DNA from: Ilumatobacteraceae bacterium
Lineage (GTDB): Bacteria > Actinomycetota > Acidimicrobiia > Acidimicrobiales > Ilumatobacteraceae
DNA: 42,628 bases
NCBI GenBank assembly: GCA_030726975.1
Contig: JANRCO010000017.1
Span: 1 to 42,628 of the forward strand
Direction: 5' to 3'
Part shown: piece by piece, positions 9,696 to 19,563 of the stretch
How the letters are laid out: each line of letters opens with the position of its first letter
How positions within the stretch are numbered: position 1 is the stretch's first letter
The notes under the pieces: generated by a model
Seen by the model: the letters and a program-made list of their open reading frames with translations, nothing else
The model's database searches: none
What the model was told of the DNA's origin: nothing
Made by a program: the position numbers and the translations under genes

Positions 9696-11111
9696 TTATA
9701 TCGTTGCAGATGGAGCCACTAATGGCCATGGTCGTGAGCGCTCAATTGCCAAACCCAGTTCCAAAAGAACCTGTTCTTGAAAGTGTTTGCCCACAATTTG
9801 CAAGCCAACGGGTAGCCCATCTACCTGCCCGGCAGGCACCGATAATGCGGGGTTTCCGTGCAGGTTTGCAGGGAAAGTGAGTTTGCCATTGTTGGCCGCA
9901 CCACCTTTTTCTCCACCGAAAGTATCGGGGAGGGGGCCTTCTGCAGCAAAGGCAATATCGGGGTTACTTGCGGTGAGCACAACGTCAACTTCAGAGAAGA
10001 TGGCGGCCATGCGCTCATTTAATTTCATACGCCGTTGTTCAATTTTGTCGCGCGCAGCTGAGCTGTAGAGCCCACTTGTGAACTCTAAGCCCATGCGAAT
10101 TTCTGGTGTAAGTACATCGGCACACTCTGGCCAAAACTCAGCGAGTTCTGCAGCAATAGAGATCATTCCTGAAATAGACCATGCGGCGCCCATGCTGGGC
10201 AAGTCGGTATTCACGTTGTCGACGCGACGCAACCCTTGTGAACTAATGAGCCACTCGGCGGTCTCATTCAATACGTTCCACATGTGTGGCGACACCACAG
10301 CGCCACCCCAGTTCGGCACCACTGCAACGCGCAACCCACGTAAGGAAAGTGTGCCGAGTGCATCTTCCCACCCTGCCTCGCGCGGCAAACTGAATGGGTC
10401 GCGTGCATCGTGACCATTAGCAATGTCGAACCATCGTGCGGTGTCGCGAATACTGCGCGAAACACACCCTGTTGTGGTGGTGAGATTTCCCATGTAGTGC
10501 TGTGGCGCGCGCGGAATGCGACCATAGGTTGCTTTCAACCCAACAAGCCCCGTGAAGCCCGCGGGAATACGAATAGATCCACCGCCATCGCCTGCGGTTG
10601 CGCTTGTGCATAAACCGCCAGCAACTGCAGCAGCAGCGCCGCCCGATGAACCACCAGGTGTGAGACCTGTACGCCACGGGTTGTGCGTGGCGCCATTCAA
10701 AACAGTGCGGGTGACATTGACACCACCAAATTCACTTGCCGTGGTGAGCCCGAAGGGAACCATGCCACCTTCGTGCTGCAGGCGTTGCACCATGATGGAC
10801 GTGTGCTCGGCAACACGGTCGGCAAAGACTGCACATGCAGAAGTGTCGGGCCAACCCTGAACTGAATCTAACTCTTTGACTGCGAGTGGCACGCCACCAA
10901 AGGGGAGCGACGTGTCGGCGGTTTGTGCCGCGGCAAGAGCGCTGGTTGCATCGATGAAACTAAATGCATTGAGGTCGCTTTTTTCAATATCGCGCAAAGT
11001 GGCAGCGAGTTCTTCAGCGGGGCTGCGTCGTTTGGCACGAAATTCTTCGACGAGAGAACATGCATCTCCTTGCCAAGATTCGCGGAAGCTGTGTGGGGAT
11101 GTGTCTGACAT
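9696..11111 (-). CDS. Amidase (amidase signature family)
   Basis: GGSSGGAAAAVAGGLCTSATAGDGGGSIRIPAGFTGLVGLKATYGRIPR signature. Confidence 0.93.
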   Translation of the reverse strand: MSDTSPHSFRESWQGDACSLVEEFRAKRRSPAEELAATLRDIEKSDLNAFSFIDATSALAAAQTADTSLPFGGVPLAVKELDSVQGWPDTSACAVFADRVAEHTSIMVQRLQHEGGMVPFGLTTASEFGGVNVTRTVLNGATHNPWRTGLTPGGSSGGAAAAVAGGLCTSATAGDGGGSIRIPAGFTGLVGLKATYGRIPRAPQHYMGNLTTTTGCVSRSIRDTARWFDIANGHDARDPFSLPREAGWEDALGTLSLRGLRVAVVPNWGGAVVSPHMWNVLNETAEWLISSQGLRRVDNVNTDLPSMGAAWSISGMISIAAELAEFWPECADVLTPEIRMGLEFTSGLYSSAARDKIEQRRMKLNERMAAIFSEVDVVLTASNPDIAFAAEGPLPDTFGGEKGGAANNGKLTFPANLHGNPALSVPAGQVDGLPVGLQIVGKHFQEQVLLELGLAIERSRPWPLVAPSATI

Positions 11112-11163
11112 ATCACTGCAAACTACAACGCTTTGGCCCTGTGCGTATTAGCGTCGTGAAGGT

Positions 11164-11991
11164 ATGGATACCGTTGAATTTCTTGGGCTGAAAAGTAGCC
11201 ATAATCCCTTCCGCTGGCACTTAGAGGTAGTTCCTCATATCTCCACCTCTGTCAATTTTCTCTTTGGCGGCTGTGGGCTTGCTGCAGCAATTTCGGCCAT
11301 GGAAGCCACAACGGGGCGCAATCTCATTTGGGCCACTGCTCAGTACCTTTCCTATGCGCGGCCAGGTGAAGTGATGGATATCGATGTCACGGTGTCGGTA
11401 TCGGGGCATCAAATGACCCAAGCTCGTGCTGTTTGCCATGTGGGGGAGCGAGAAATTCTCACCGTCAATGCCGCACTCGGCGATCGTCCACTCGATATGC
11501 ACGGCCAGTTCGAAGCCATGCCTGTCGTTCCTCCGCCAGATGACTGCCCGTTGTTTATTCATCGCGGTCTTCAAGAAGGTTCCATCAACGAACGCATTGA
11601 AAAAAGACTGGTGAAAGGGCGCCAAATTGCCACGCTCGACAAAACAGTGGGCGATGGTCAAACGCTCATGTGGGCACGTATTCCCGGTGTCATTCAAGGC
11701 GTCGACGCCAGTGCCCTTGCGGTGCTGGGCGATTACATTCCCCTTGGCGTGAGCCAAGCCATGGGCATTCGTGGTGGGGGCAACAGCCTCGACAACACAT
11801 TGCGTGTGGTGCGCCTGGTGCCCACGGAATGGGTTTTGCTCGATATCCGTATTCATGCCATCGACCGCGGTTTTGCGCATGGTTTGGTGCACATGTTTGC
11901 CGAAGACGGAACGCTCATGGCAACCGCCAGTCAAAGTTGCATCGTTCGTTTCTGGAAAGATGAAGTGCCTAAAGATAAGGAAGTCTCATGA
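11164..11991 (+). CDS. Acyl-CoA thioesterase-like (hotdog/TesB-type) protein
   Basis: LFGGCGLAAAISAMEATTGRNLIWATAQYLSYARPGEVMDIDV and C-terminal second hotdog-like half (LDNTLRVV..., HMFAEDGTLMATASQ). Confidence 0.8.
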   Translation: MDTVEFLGLKSSHNPFRWHLEVVPHISTSVNFLFGGCGLAAAISAMEATTGRNLIWATAQYLSYARPGEVMDIDVTVSVSGHQMTQARAVCHVGEREILTVNAALGDRPLDMHGQFEAMPVVPPPDDCPLFIHRGLQEGSINERIEKRLVKGRQIATLDKTVGDGQTLMWARIPGVIQGVDASALAVLGDYIPLGVSQAMGIRGGGNSLDNTLRVVRLVPTEWVLLDIRIHAIDRGFAHGLVHMFAEDGTLMATASQSCIVRFWKDEVPKDKEVS

Positions 11992-12977
11992 GCCAAGCCA
12001 TCCCTCGACGTAACGGAATGACCGTTCCACTCCCTGGGCATCTCCATTCGCATCGTGAAAAACTCAGTGAATTAGCCGACCTCGGCTACAGCGACATCTG
12101 GTCTGCAGAATCAGACGGCGCCGATGCATTTACTCCACTCGCAATGGCTGCTGCATGGGAACCACGGTTGCGTTTAGGAACAGCAATTGTTCCGGCATTC
12201 ACGCGCTCACCGGCTGCTTTTGCACAATGCGTTGCATCACTTGCCGATGCTGCACCCGGGCGCTTTGCCATTGGCATTGGTTCGTCGAGCAACGTCATTG
12301 TTGAAAAGTGGAATGGCGTACCTTTTGTAGAGCCCTACAAGAAAGTGAGAGACATCGTGCGTTTTCTGCACGACTCCTTTGAGGGTGAAAAAATCGTTAA
12401 GAAGTACGACACATTTGAAATTAACGGTTTCCGTTTAGGTGTGAAGCCTGAGGTGAAGCCGAAGATCCTTGTTGCTGCTTTGCGTGAAGGAATGTTGCGC
12501 TTGGCTGCGCGCGAAGCCGATGGCACCATCATCAACTGGCTCTCAGCTGAAGACGTGAAAAAAGTTGCTGCAGTGGTGAACGGCGCAGCAAATGGTGTAC
12601 CAAAAGAAATTGTGTGCCGTATTTTCGTGTGCCCAAGTGAAAACGCTGAAGTGGTGCGCAAAGCCGCTCGGTTTGCCATTACGGCTTACATGAATGTTCC
12701 GGTATACGCACAGTTCCACGAGTGGTTGGGCCGTGGCCCAGCATTTCAAGGCATGTGGGATGCATGGAAAGCTGGCGACAGAAAAGCTGCACTTGCTGCG
12801 ATTCCCGATGAAGTAGTCGACCAACTCATTGTTCATGGCTCGCCTGAAAAGTGCCGTGCACAAATTGATCAGTACTTCGCAAACGGAGTCACCACAAGCT
12901 CAATTGCCATTATGGCCTTCGACCCAGAGTTGAGTCATTGGGATGCAGTGAAGGCGCTCAGCCCGAGCGCATCGTAA
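11988..12977 (+). CDS. LLM-class (F420-dependent type) oxidoreductase
   Basis: Luciferase-like motifs: LADLGYSDIWSAESDGADAFTPLAMAAAWEPRLRLGTAIVPAFTRSPAAFAQ; ATGA overlap with upstream gene. Confidence 0.88.
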   Translation: MSQAIPRRNGMTVPLPGHLHSHREKLSELADLGYSDIWSAESDGADAFTPLAMAAAWEPRLRLGTAIVPAFTRSPAAFAQCVASLADAAPGRFAIGIGSSSNVIVEKWNGVPFVEPYKKVRDIVRFLHDSFEGEKIVKKYDTFEINGFRLGVKPEVKPKILVAALREGMLRLAAREADGTIINWLSAEDVKKVAAVVNGAANGVPKEIVCRIFVCPSENAEVVRKAARFAITAYMNVPVYAQFHEWLGRGPAFQGMWDAWKAGDRKAALAAIPDEVVDQLIVHGSPEKCRAQIDQYFANGVTTSSIAIMAFDPELSHWDAVKALSPSAS

Positions 12978-12979
12978 AT

Positions 12980-13891
12980 TTATAGCAAGGCGTCGGCGAG
13001 GCGATTCCACTGCGTCATGGGCACCACCTGTGGCGTGTCGGTGAGTACCTGAATGCACACATGGTTGGCGCCTGCAGCGTGATGCTCGGCGACACGATTT
13101 TTAATGGTTGCTTCGTCTCCACACACGATGACTGCATCGATGAGGCGTTGAGAAGGTTCACCGTTGCCTGCGTCGATGTCGGCATCGGAAAAACCCACGC
13201 GCTTCAAGCTGTTGGTGTAGTTCGGCAAGCGTAAGTAGCGAGTCATGCCAGCAACAGCAATAGCGCGCGCCTTTGCCTTGTCTGTTTCCAAAACAACCAT
13301 TTGTTCAACGGCAAGGTTTGCTGCAGGGTTGGTGCTGTCAATGTCGCCGCGAGCGAGCGCAGTGTGTTCAGGTGGCATGAAGTAAGTAAGCGCACCCGAT
13401 GTGCGTTCGCCAGCAAGACCCACCATGCGTGGGCCTAGTGCACCCAACATGCGATGTGGAGTGGTGTTTGGTGTGGGGCCCATATATGTGGCCTTGTCGA
13501 TGGTGTCGAGGTAGTTCTTCATGAGGGTGAGCGGGGTGTTGTACGCGGCATCTAAAACGCGATTCACAAACGTGGAATGGCTCACACCAATACCCAATAC
13601 AAATCGACCTTCGTGTGCTTCAGAAACAGCCATCCACCCACTGTGCATGGAAAGGGCAGTGCGTACCTGCGCATTGGCTACGCCCGATGCAATACGAATG
13701 TTTTTGCTGGAGTTCAAGAGCAACATGGCATTGGCAAACACTTCGCGGTTCACCGATTCGCCAATCCATAGTGTTGGCCAACCGCGCTCGTCAAGTGCAG
13801 CAATGCCTTCGCGCACAATGGGGGAGCGCTGTGTTTCAAATGCACCGGTGAAAATGCCAACTGTGCCGAGGTTGAGTGTGGGGGTTGTCAT
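12980..13891 (-). CDS. LLM-class (F420-dependent type) oxidoreductase
   Basis: GWPTLWIGESVNREVFANAMLLLNSSKNIRIASGVANAQVRTALSMHSGWMAVSEAHEGRFVLGIGVSH. Confidence 0.88.
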   Translation of the reverse strand: MTTPTLNLGTVGIFTGAFETQRSPIVREGIAALDERGWPTLWIGESVNREVFANAMLLLNSSKNIRIASGVANAQVRTALSMHSGWMAVSEAHEGRFVLGIGVSHSTFVNRVLDAAYNTPLTLMKNYLDTIDKATYMGPTPNTTPHRMLGALGPRMVGLAGERTSGALTYFMPPEHTALARGDIDSTNPAANLAVEQMVVLETDKAKARAIAVAGMTRYLRLPNYTNSLKRVGFSDADIDAGNGEPSQRLIDAVIVCGDEATIKNRVAEHHAAGANHVCIQVLTDTPQVVPMTQWNRLADALL

Positions 13892-13933
13892 GTTGCTCGC
13901 TCGCTTCTCTTGAGAAGCAAACGTTAACGAAAA

Positions 13934-14110
13934 CTAGGCCGCGTTGGTGCGTTGGGCTTCTTTTTCGGAGCGTTGAAGTTCTTCGCGCCGAGCTTGCTCA
14001 GCGAGTTGAGCTTTGATGAGCGCTATGTGTTTGAGCCCCAACTCACGCGTATGACGAGACAGCCGTGTTTGGCGTGGAGTGAACCCGGGGAGTGTGGCAT
14101 TCGTTGTCAT
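13934..14110 (-). CDS. Small hypothetical protein
   Basis: Short ORF filling the gap between two same-strand genes; start inferred at MTTNATLPGF; charged helical C-terminus. Confidence 0.45.
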   Translation of the reverse strand: MTTNATLPGFTPRQTRLSRHTRELGLKHIALIKAQLAEQARREELQRSEKEAQRTNAA

Positions 14111-14140
14111 GAAAAAATCATGCCAACGAGGTGTCACATG

Positions 14141-15571
14141 CTATTTGGCGCCGGGCATCCAGTTGCCGTGAAACCCTGCAGGCACACGCTGTGGCAGGTG
14201 CACGCGGGCAACAGGGCCTGCTGCAAGATCTTCAGCATTGAAGATGCAAAAGTCGGTGGTCATTGCGGCAAGGTCGGTGGCGTACACCATGACATATGCA
14301 CCAAGTTCACCTGGTCGTGTGGGGTCGTCGGCAACAACGGCTTCACCAATGGCGGTGCCTGGCCCAAAGGCGAAGGTTTGGTCGCTGCCACCTTCGAGGT
14401 CATAGCGAATGATGCCATTGAAACCAAGGCCCATTGGGCCATCGAGGGTTGCTGAGGCAAAGCCATAGCGGTGCTTCAAGCCCAAGAGGTCGTCGTGCAA
14501 GCGCGGGAAGTCGCTGCGCAGATCGTGAATCATTTCTTCTTTCACGGTGCCGGTGGTGAGGTCGATGGTCCACTTGGCCATGCCGACGCCGTCTACCGCA
14601 GCAATGCCACTTGGCGCATCGCCTGTTGCCTCGAAGTCGAGGTCGACGTTTGGCATACGGCATCCATAAGCAACGATGCGCTCGTGGCCATCGCTGCCAA
14701 CTTCTTCCCATGCATTCAAGAAGTGGAATACATAGCAGGGGTCGATGTCGAACCAACGCACGTCGGCATCGCTGCCATGACGCGGCATCACACCAATGCG
14801 TGCACCAAGATCTGGCTGCCACATTGATTTGCCTTCCATTGCTGCTGCAATGACTGCAGGCAAATCGAAAATGATGGAGTAATTGCGCGTCGTGAGGAAG
14901 TCGTGCATCATGACGCCTTCGGGAATGGTGATGGGTGTGCTGTGCACAAGGTTGCCGTGTTTGTCGGCAACGTGGTAACGCAAGAAAGGTTGTCCGCCAA
15001 TGGGGTCGTAACCAATGATGATGAGTTCACCGGTCTCGGGGCACCACTTTGGGTGAGCTGTCATGGAGCCTTCAAGTTTTCCGGCGTAGTCCATGATGCC
15101 AACAGTGTCGAGCTCGCGGGTGATTTCCGATGGTGGACCACCTTCCCACAGGCCAAGAATTTTGTCGGCGTGGCGAATGATGTTGGTGTTCGCTGCATTT
15201 TTGAAAATGCCACATTCGGCCATGATGTCTTCAGGTGGGAATTGGAAATTGAGAATGCCGCCAAAGAGTGCTTTTTCTTGTTCACGTTCGTGGCGCAAAC
15301 CAGGTGTTTCAATCCACCTGTTCTTGTAGCGAGCTTTGCCGTTTTCCAAATACACAGCGTGAATCATCCCGTCGCCATCGAACCAGTGGTAGCGACCCAT
15401 GGGTGCAAACTGTGGGTTCGCGCCATTGCGCATGTACACGCCAGTGAGTGCGGCAGGAATTTCGCCAGTGACGCGCAAGTTGGCTTCGTTCATCTCGTCG
15501 AAAACGGGTCCGTACGCTCCACGAAGAAAAGGGCTGTAGTCGGCAAAGGGCTGTGATTCAAGTGCGGTCAT
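14141..15571 (-). CDS. Carotenoid cleavage oxygenase (RPE65/CCD family)
   Basis: MRNGANPQFAPMGRYHWFDGDGMIHAV; candidate Fe-binding His in TAHPKW, MMHDF, YVFHFLNAWEE and C-terminal GFHGNW. Confidence 0.92.
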   Translation of the reverse strand: MTALESQPFADYSPFLRGAYGPVFDEMNEANLRVTGEIPAALTGVYMRNGANPQFAPMGRYHWFDGDGMIHAVYLENGKARYKNRWIETPGLRHEREQEKALFGGILNFQFPPEDIMAECGIFKNAANTNIIRHADKILGLWEGGPPSEITRELDTVGIMDYAGKLEGSMTAHPKWCPETGELIIIGYDPIGGQPFLRYHVADKHGNLVHSTPITIPEGVMMHDFLTTRNYSIIFDLPAVIAAAMEGKSMWQPDLGARIGVMPRHGSDADVRWFDIDPCYVFHFLNAWEEVGSDGHERIVAYGCRMPNVDLDFEATGDAPSGIAAVDGVGMAKWTIDLTTGTVKEEMIHDLRSDFPRLHDDLLGLKHRYGFASATLDGPMGLGFNGIIRYDLEGGSDQTFAFGPGTAIGEAVVADDPTRPGELGAYVMVYATDLAAMTTDFCIFNAEDLAAGPVARVHLPQRVPAGFHGNWMPGAK

Positions 15572-15641
15572 AAAGCAATGTTAGACGGAAATGAGGGGGT
15601 GGGCTACCAGCGGGTAGAGCCAAAACGATACGGTAGAAGCG

Positions 15642-17444
15642 ATGTCGCAAGCGGAAAGCCACCCACAGGACGGCCCCGCTACCGCGGAGGGCTGGAAACT
15701 TTTACGCAAGGTACTGCGTGAACAGCGCAGAGGTTTGCTACAAGGCGTGGCCATTGGGCTCATGTGGAGTGCGGGCAAGGTGTCGATTCCACAACTGTTC
15801 AAGCTGGGTGTTGACCGTGGTATTGAACAAAGCGGTTCATTGTTGTTCTGGGCGGGGGCAATTACTTGCGCCGGAATTATTGCAGGCTTTTTCGCTGGCT
15901 GGCGCAGATGGATTGGTTTTCGCGAGAGCAGATGGACAGAAAGTTCGCTGCGTGAGCGTCTCTTCACACATTTACAGGGCCTGCACATCGGGTATCACGA
16001 CATGACCCAAACAGGGCAACTCATGAGTCGTGCCTCAAGCGACCTTGGCCAAATTCAGGGTTTTGTTGTGATGATTCCCATCACAATTTCCAACGTAGCC
16101 ATGGTGCTTGCCGTGATGGTGATTTTGCTGTCGAGCCAACCCATGCTTGCCATAACTGCGCTCGCACCTTTGCCGTTTATCAACCTGGCCGCGCGACGTT
16201 TTTCTCACGACATTCATCCGGCAGTTCTTGCGATACAAGCAGAACAAGCAGAACTCGCCAACGTTGTTGAAGAAAGTGTGTCGGGTATTCGCGTTGTGAA
16301 AGGTTTTGGTGCTGAAGCAACACAAATGCGCAAGTTAGAAAAAGAAGCGAACGATATTCGTCATGTCTCACTCGGGGCCGCAAAAATACGCAGCAAATTT
16401 CTGCCAGGTATAGACCTTTTGCCGTCTATTGGTCTCATCGCTGTTTTAGGCATTGGCGGACACCGCGTCATTAATGGCCAAATGAGTGTGGGCGACCTTG
16501 TTGCATTCAATACGTATCTCACCATGCTCATCTGGCCATTGCGCAATATTGGAATGACAGTGGCTTTTGGTCAACGCGCTGCTGCGGCACTGATGCGTGT
16601 GAATGAAGTGTTGTCGACCGAACCAGCAATTGCCGACCCACCAAAACCCGTTGCACTCCCCAGTAGAGCAAGTTCAGCTTTTACGGGTGCAGTGACCTTC
16701 AGCAATGTTTCATTTGGCTACAACAATGGCCAAGAAGTGCTGAGCAATTTAGATCTGGTCATTCAGCCTGGAGAATCTGTAGCAATTGTTGGGGCAACAG
16801 GAAGCGGTAAGAGCACCCTGGCACGTTTGCTGTTGCGTTTTTACGACACGACTTCTGGTGACATCACTCTTGATGGCATCGATATTCGCCAGTTGCGTCT
16901 ATCAGAACTGCGGCGTGCGGTTGCAGTGGTATTTGAAGACACTTTGTTATTCAACGACACAGTTGCAGCCAATATTGCCTTTTCAGATCCCAATGCGCTG
17001 CAAGATCGTATTGAAAGTGCGGCTCGTTTAGCTGGGGCACACGAGTTCATCTTGGAACTTCCCGAGGGGTACAACACTGTTCTGGGTGAGCGCGGATACT
17101 CGCTCTCGGGTGGGCAACGTCAACGCATTGCCATTGCACGTGCCATTGTGGCCGACCCCCGCGTGTTGGTGCTTGACGATGCAACATCTGCAGTGGACCC
17201 CGCCAAGGAAAACGAAATTCGTGAGGCGATGACCACGGTGATGCGTGGTCGTACCACTTTGGTCATTGCGCATCGGCCAGCAACTATTGCACTTGCCAGC
17301 AAAGTGGCTTTGCTCGACGAAGGTCGCATTGTTGCTTTTGGTGAACATGCTCACTTGCTTGCGACCAATGCGAAGTATGGCGAAGTTCTTGCTGCGCAAG
17401 AAAAGAACATTGCAGAGCAGACCAACCAATTGGTGGGTGAATAG
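15642..17444 (+). CDS. ABC exporter half-transporter (TMD-NBD), degenerate-site subunit
   Basis: Walker A GATGSGKST, signature LSGGQRQR, Walker B VLVLDDATSAVD (Asp where catalytic Glu is expected), H-loop IAHRP. Confidence 0.93.
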   Translation: MSQAESHPQDGPATAEGWKLLRKVLREQRRGLLQGVAIGLMWSAGKVSIPQLFKLGVDRGIEQSGSLLFWAGAITCAGIIAGFFAGWRRWIGFRESRWTESSLRERLFTHLQGLHIGYHDMTQTGQLMSRASSDLGQIQGFVVMIPITISNVAMVLAVMVILLSSQPMLAITALAPLPFINLAARRFSHDIHPAVLAIQAEQAELANVVEESVSGIRVVKGFGAEATQMRKLEKEANDIRHVSLGAAKIRSKFLPGIDLLPSIGLIAVLGIGGHRVINGQMSVGDLVAFNTYLTMLIWPLRNIGMTVAFGQRAAAALMRVNEVLSTEPAIADPPKPVALPSRASSAFTGAVTFSNVSFGYNNGQEVLSNLDLVIQPGESVAIVGATGSGKSTLARLLLRFYDTTSGDITLDGIDIRQLRLSELRRAVAVVFEDTLLFNDTVAANIAFSDPNALQDRIESAARLAGAHEFILELPEGYNTVLGERGYSLSGGQRQRIAIARAIVADPRVLVLDDATSAVDPAKENEIREAMTTVMRGRTTLVIAHRPATIALASKVALLDEGRIVAFGEHAHLLATNAKYGEVLAAQEKNIAEQTNQLVGE

Positions 17445-17446
17445 CA

Positions 17447-19234
17447 ATGTGGGGCGGTGGAGCAGTTTCCGAAGAAGATCGTGTATCACGCGATGAAGCT
17501 CGCAACCTATTGCGTCGCACTCTTGCCATGGCGGCACCTTTTCGCAAAACAATGCTTGCTGCACTTGCTTGCGTTATCGCGGTCACGTTGTGCACATTGG
17601 CGGGCCCCGTGCTTGTGCGCCATGGTATCGATGCGGGAATTCGCGCAAAGAACACTCGCTCGCTCAATATTTCGGTCATTGCTTATATTGCGGTGACCTG
17701 TATTGCGTATTGCTTTGGGCGTGCACAATACATTTTCATTAACCGTGCTGGCGAGAATCTATTACGCGTCTTGCGTTTGCGTGTTTTCTCGCAAATGCAA
17801 AAACAGTCAATGGCATTCTACGACCGAGAAAAAGCCGGTGTTCTGGTAGCACGCATGACCGCCGATATTGAGAGCATGAGTGAACTGGTGCAGTGGGGTT
17901 TATTGCAGTTCATTTCAGCAGGTTTTCTTTTGTTCCTAGCGGTGATCTTGCTCTTCACATTGTCGTGGCAACTCACCATTGTGGCGTTGCTCGTGATGCC
18001 AGTCATTTTCGTTGCCTCAATCAAGTTCCAACGCGATTCCAACAAGGCATATTTAGATGTGCGCGAACACGTGGGCACAAACCTCTCTGCCCTGCAAGAA
18101 GGAATTACTGGCGTGCGAGTCATCCAGGCTTACGCCCGTGAAGAGGAACAGATTCGACGCTTCCGTGCATCGAACGATGCTCTTTATAAAAGCCACATGC
18201 ACAGTGTGAAAGTCAGCATGTGGTACTTCGGCTTTGTGGAGTTCGCCGGCATTTTTGCCTCTGCGCTCATTGTGGGCATGGGTGGATGGCTTGTGCATCG
18301 AGGAAGTGTGTCGGTGGGAACAGTGGTGGCGTTTGTACTACTTCTTGCCAACTTGTTCGACCCCGTTCAACAGTTGTCGCAGCTCTATAACACCATGCAG
18401 TCTGCAGGCGCGGCGCTGAAAAAGTTGTACGGCATTATGGACGCGGTACCCGAAGTGAATGAATCTATTTCTGCAGTTGATTTGCCAGAGCATGGCGACC
18501 TAGTGGTGAGCGGTGCCACATTCACATATGCAACAGGTGCTCAGCCCGCATTGTGCAATGTTTCTATTGCAGTGCCCAATGGCAAGCGTCTGGCACTGGT
18601 GGGGCCAACTGGCGCCGGTAAGTCGACCCTTGCGAAGTTGATGGCGCGCTTGTATGACCCAAATGTTGGTTCCATTACATATGGTGGCGTGAACTTGCGT
18701 GATGCAACGATGCAGTCGTTACGCGAGCGCATCGTGGTGGTGCCGCAAGAAGGGTTCCTTTTCAACGGAACTATTCGTGAAAATCTGCGCATTGCAAAAA
18801 GTGAAGCAACCGATGCAGAGATTGAAAGTGCACTGCACGCTTTGGGCGTATATGAACGCTTTATGGCGTTTCCCGAAGGTCTCGACACCGAAGTGCATGA
18901 GCGCGGGTCGCGCTTGTCTGCAGGGGAGCGTCAACTCGTTTCTCTTGCGCGAGCAGCTCTTGTTGACCCTGCTGTGCTCGTGCTCGACGAAGCAACCTCG
19001 AACCTCGACCCTGGTACGGAAAAAGATGTTGAAGCAGCCCTAGAAGCGTTAATGCAAGGGCGCAGCGTTGTGGTTGTTGCGCACCGACTCACCACGGTTC
19101 AACGCGCCGATGCCATTGGGGTTGTCGACCATTCCGAACTGGTGGAATGGGGAACGCACAGTGAACTAGTGGAGAAGAACGGAAAGTATGCCGCGCTCGT
19201 CAATGCTTGGAACGCCAGCCAGCCGACACGTTAG
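17447..19234 (+). CDS. ABC exporter half-transporter (TMD-NBD), partner subunit
   Basis: Walker A GPTGAGKST, signature LSAGERQ, Walker B VLVLDEATSNLDP, H-loop VAHRL; 2-bp spacing from upstream subunit. Confidence 0.93.
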   Translation: MWGGGAVSEEDRVSRDEARNLLRRTLAMAAPFRKTMLAALACVIAVTLCTLAGPVLVRHGIDAGIRAKNTRSLNISVIAYIAVTCIAYCFGRAQYIFINRAGENLLRVLRLRVFSQMQKQSMAFYDREKAGVLVARMTADIESMSELVQWGLLQFISAGFLLFLAVILLFTLSWQLTIVALLVMPVIFVASIKFQRDSNKAYLDVREHVGTNLSALQEGITGVRVIQAYAREEEQIRRFRASNDALYKSHMHSVKVSMWYFGFVEFAGIFASALIVGMGGWLVHRGSVSVGTVVAFVLLLANLFDPVQQLSQLYNTMQSAGAALKKLYGIMDAVPEVNESISAVDLPEHGDLVVSGATFTYATGAQPALCNVSIAVPNGKRLALVGPTGAGKSTLAKLMARLYDPNVGSITYGGVNLRDATMQSLRERIVVVPQEGFLFNGTIRENLRIAKSEATDAEIESALHALGVYERFMAFPEGLDTEVHERGSRLSAGERQLVSLARAALVDPAVLVLDEATSNLDPGTEKDVEAALEALMQGRSVVVVAHRLTTVQRADAIGVVDHSELVEWGTHSELVEKNGKYAALVNAWNASQPTR

Positions 19235-19554
19235 AAGCTGGCTGGTGGAGCTGGTGGCCCGAAGCGGTTAATGGAAACATCGCCAGGCTGGGCCCAAAAA
19301 ATGAGGTTGCCAATGGGGAGAAGAATCCACCAACCCGATTTATTGACATCGTGCATGCGACGAATACCAAACATGATTTGTGGAAGAAAAATAGCCGCGG
19401 AGAAGATGTTGCCTCCACTTGTGCTCACACCCGATACGAGAAGCTGCGCAACAATGGTGAAAAGCATCCACCACCAAAAATCGTTTCGTCGCGCGCGACC
19501 TTTGTAGTTGATGTAGTTCACAAACCCGAGTTTGACTGCGGTAACAATAGGCAT
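19231..19554 (-). CDS. DUF805 family membrane protein
   Basis: NYKGRARRNDFWWWMLFTIV...GIRRMHDVNKSGWWILLPIGNLIFW pattern. Confidence 0.85.
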   Translation of the reverse strand: MPIVTAVKLGFVNYINYKGRARRNDFWWWMLFTIVAQLLVSGVSTSGGNIFSAAIFLPQIMFGIRRMHDVNKSGWWILLPIGNLIFWAQPGDVSINRFGPPAPPASF

Positions 19555-19563
19555 GAGGCGAAC

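Noticed and set aside
11221-11934. 237-aa minus-strand ORF antisense to the thioesterase-like gene
   Set aside because: His/Asn-rich low-plausibility translation opposite a conserved CDS
14903-15556. 217-aa plus-strand ORF antisense to the carotenoid oxygenase
   Set aside because: No family features; the minus-strand frame has clear CCD motifs
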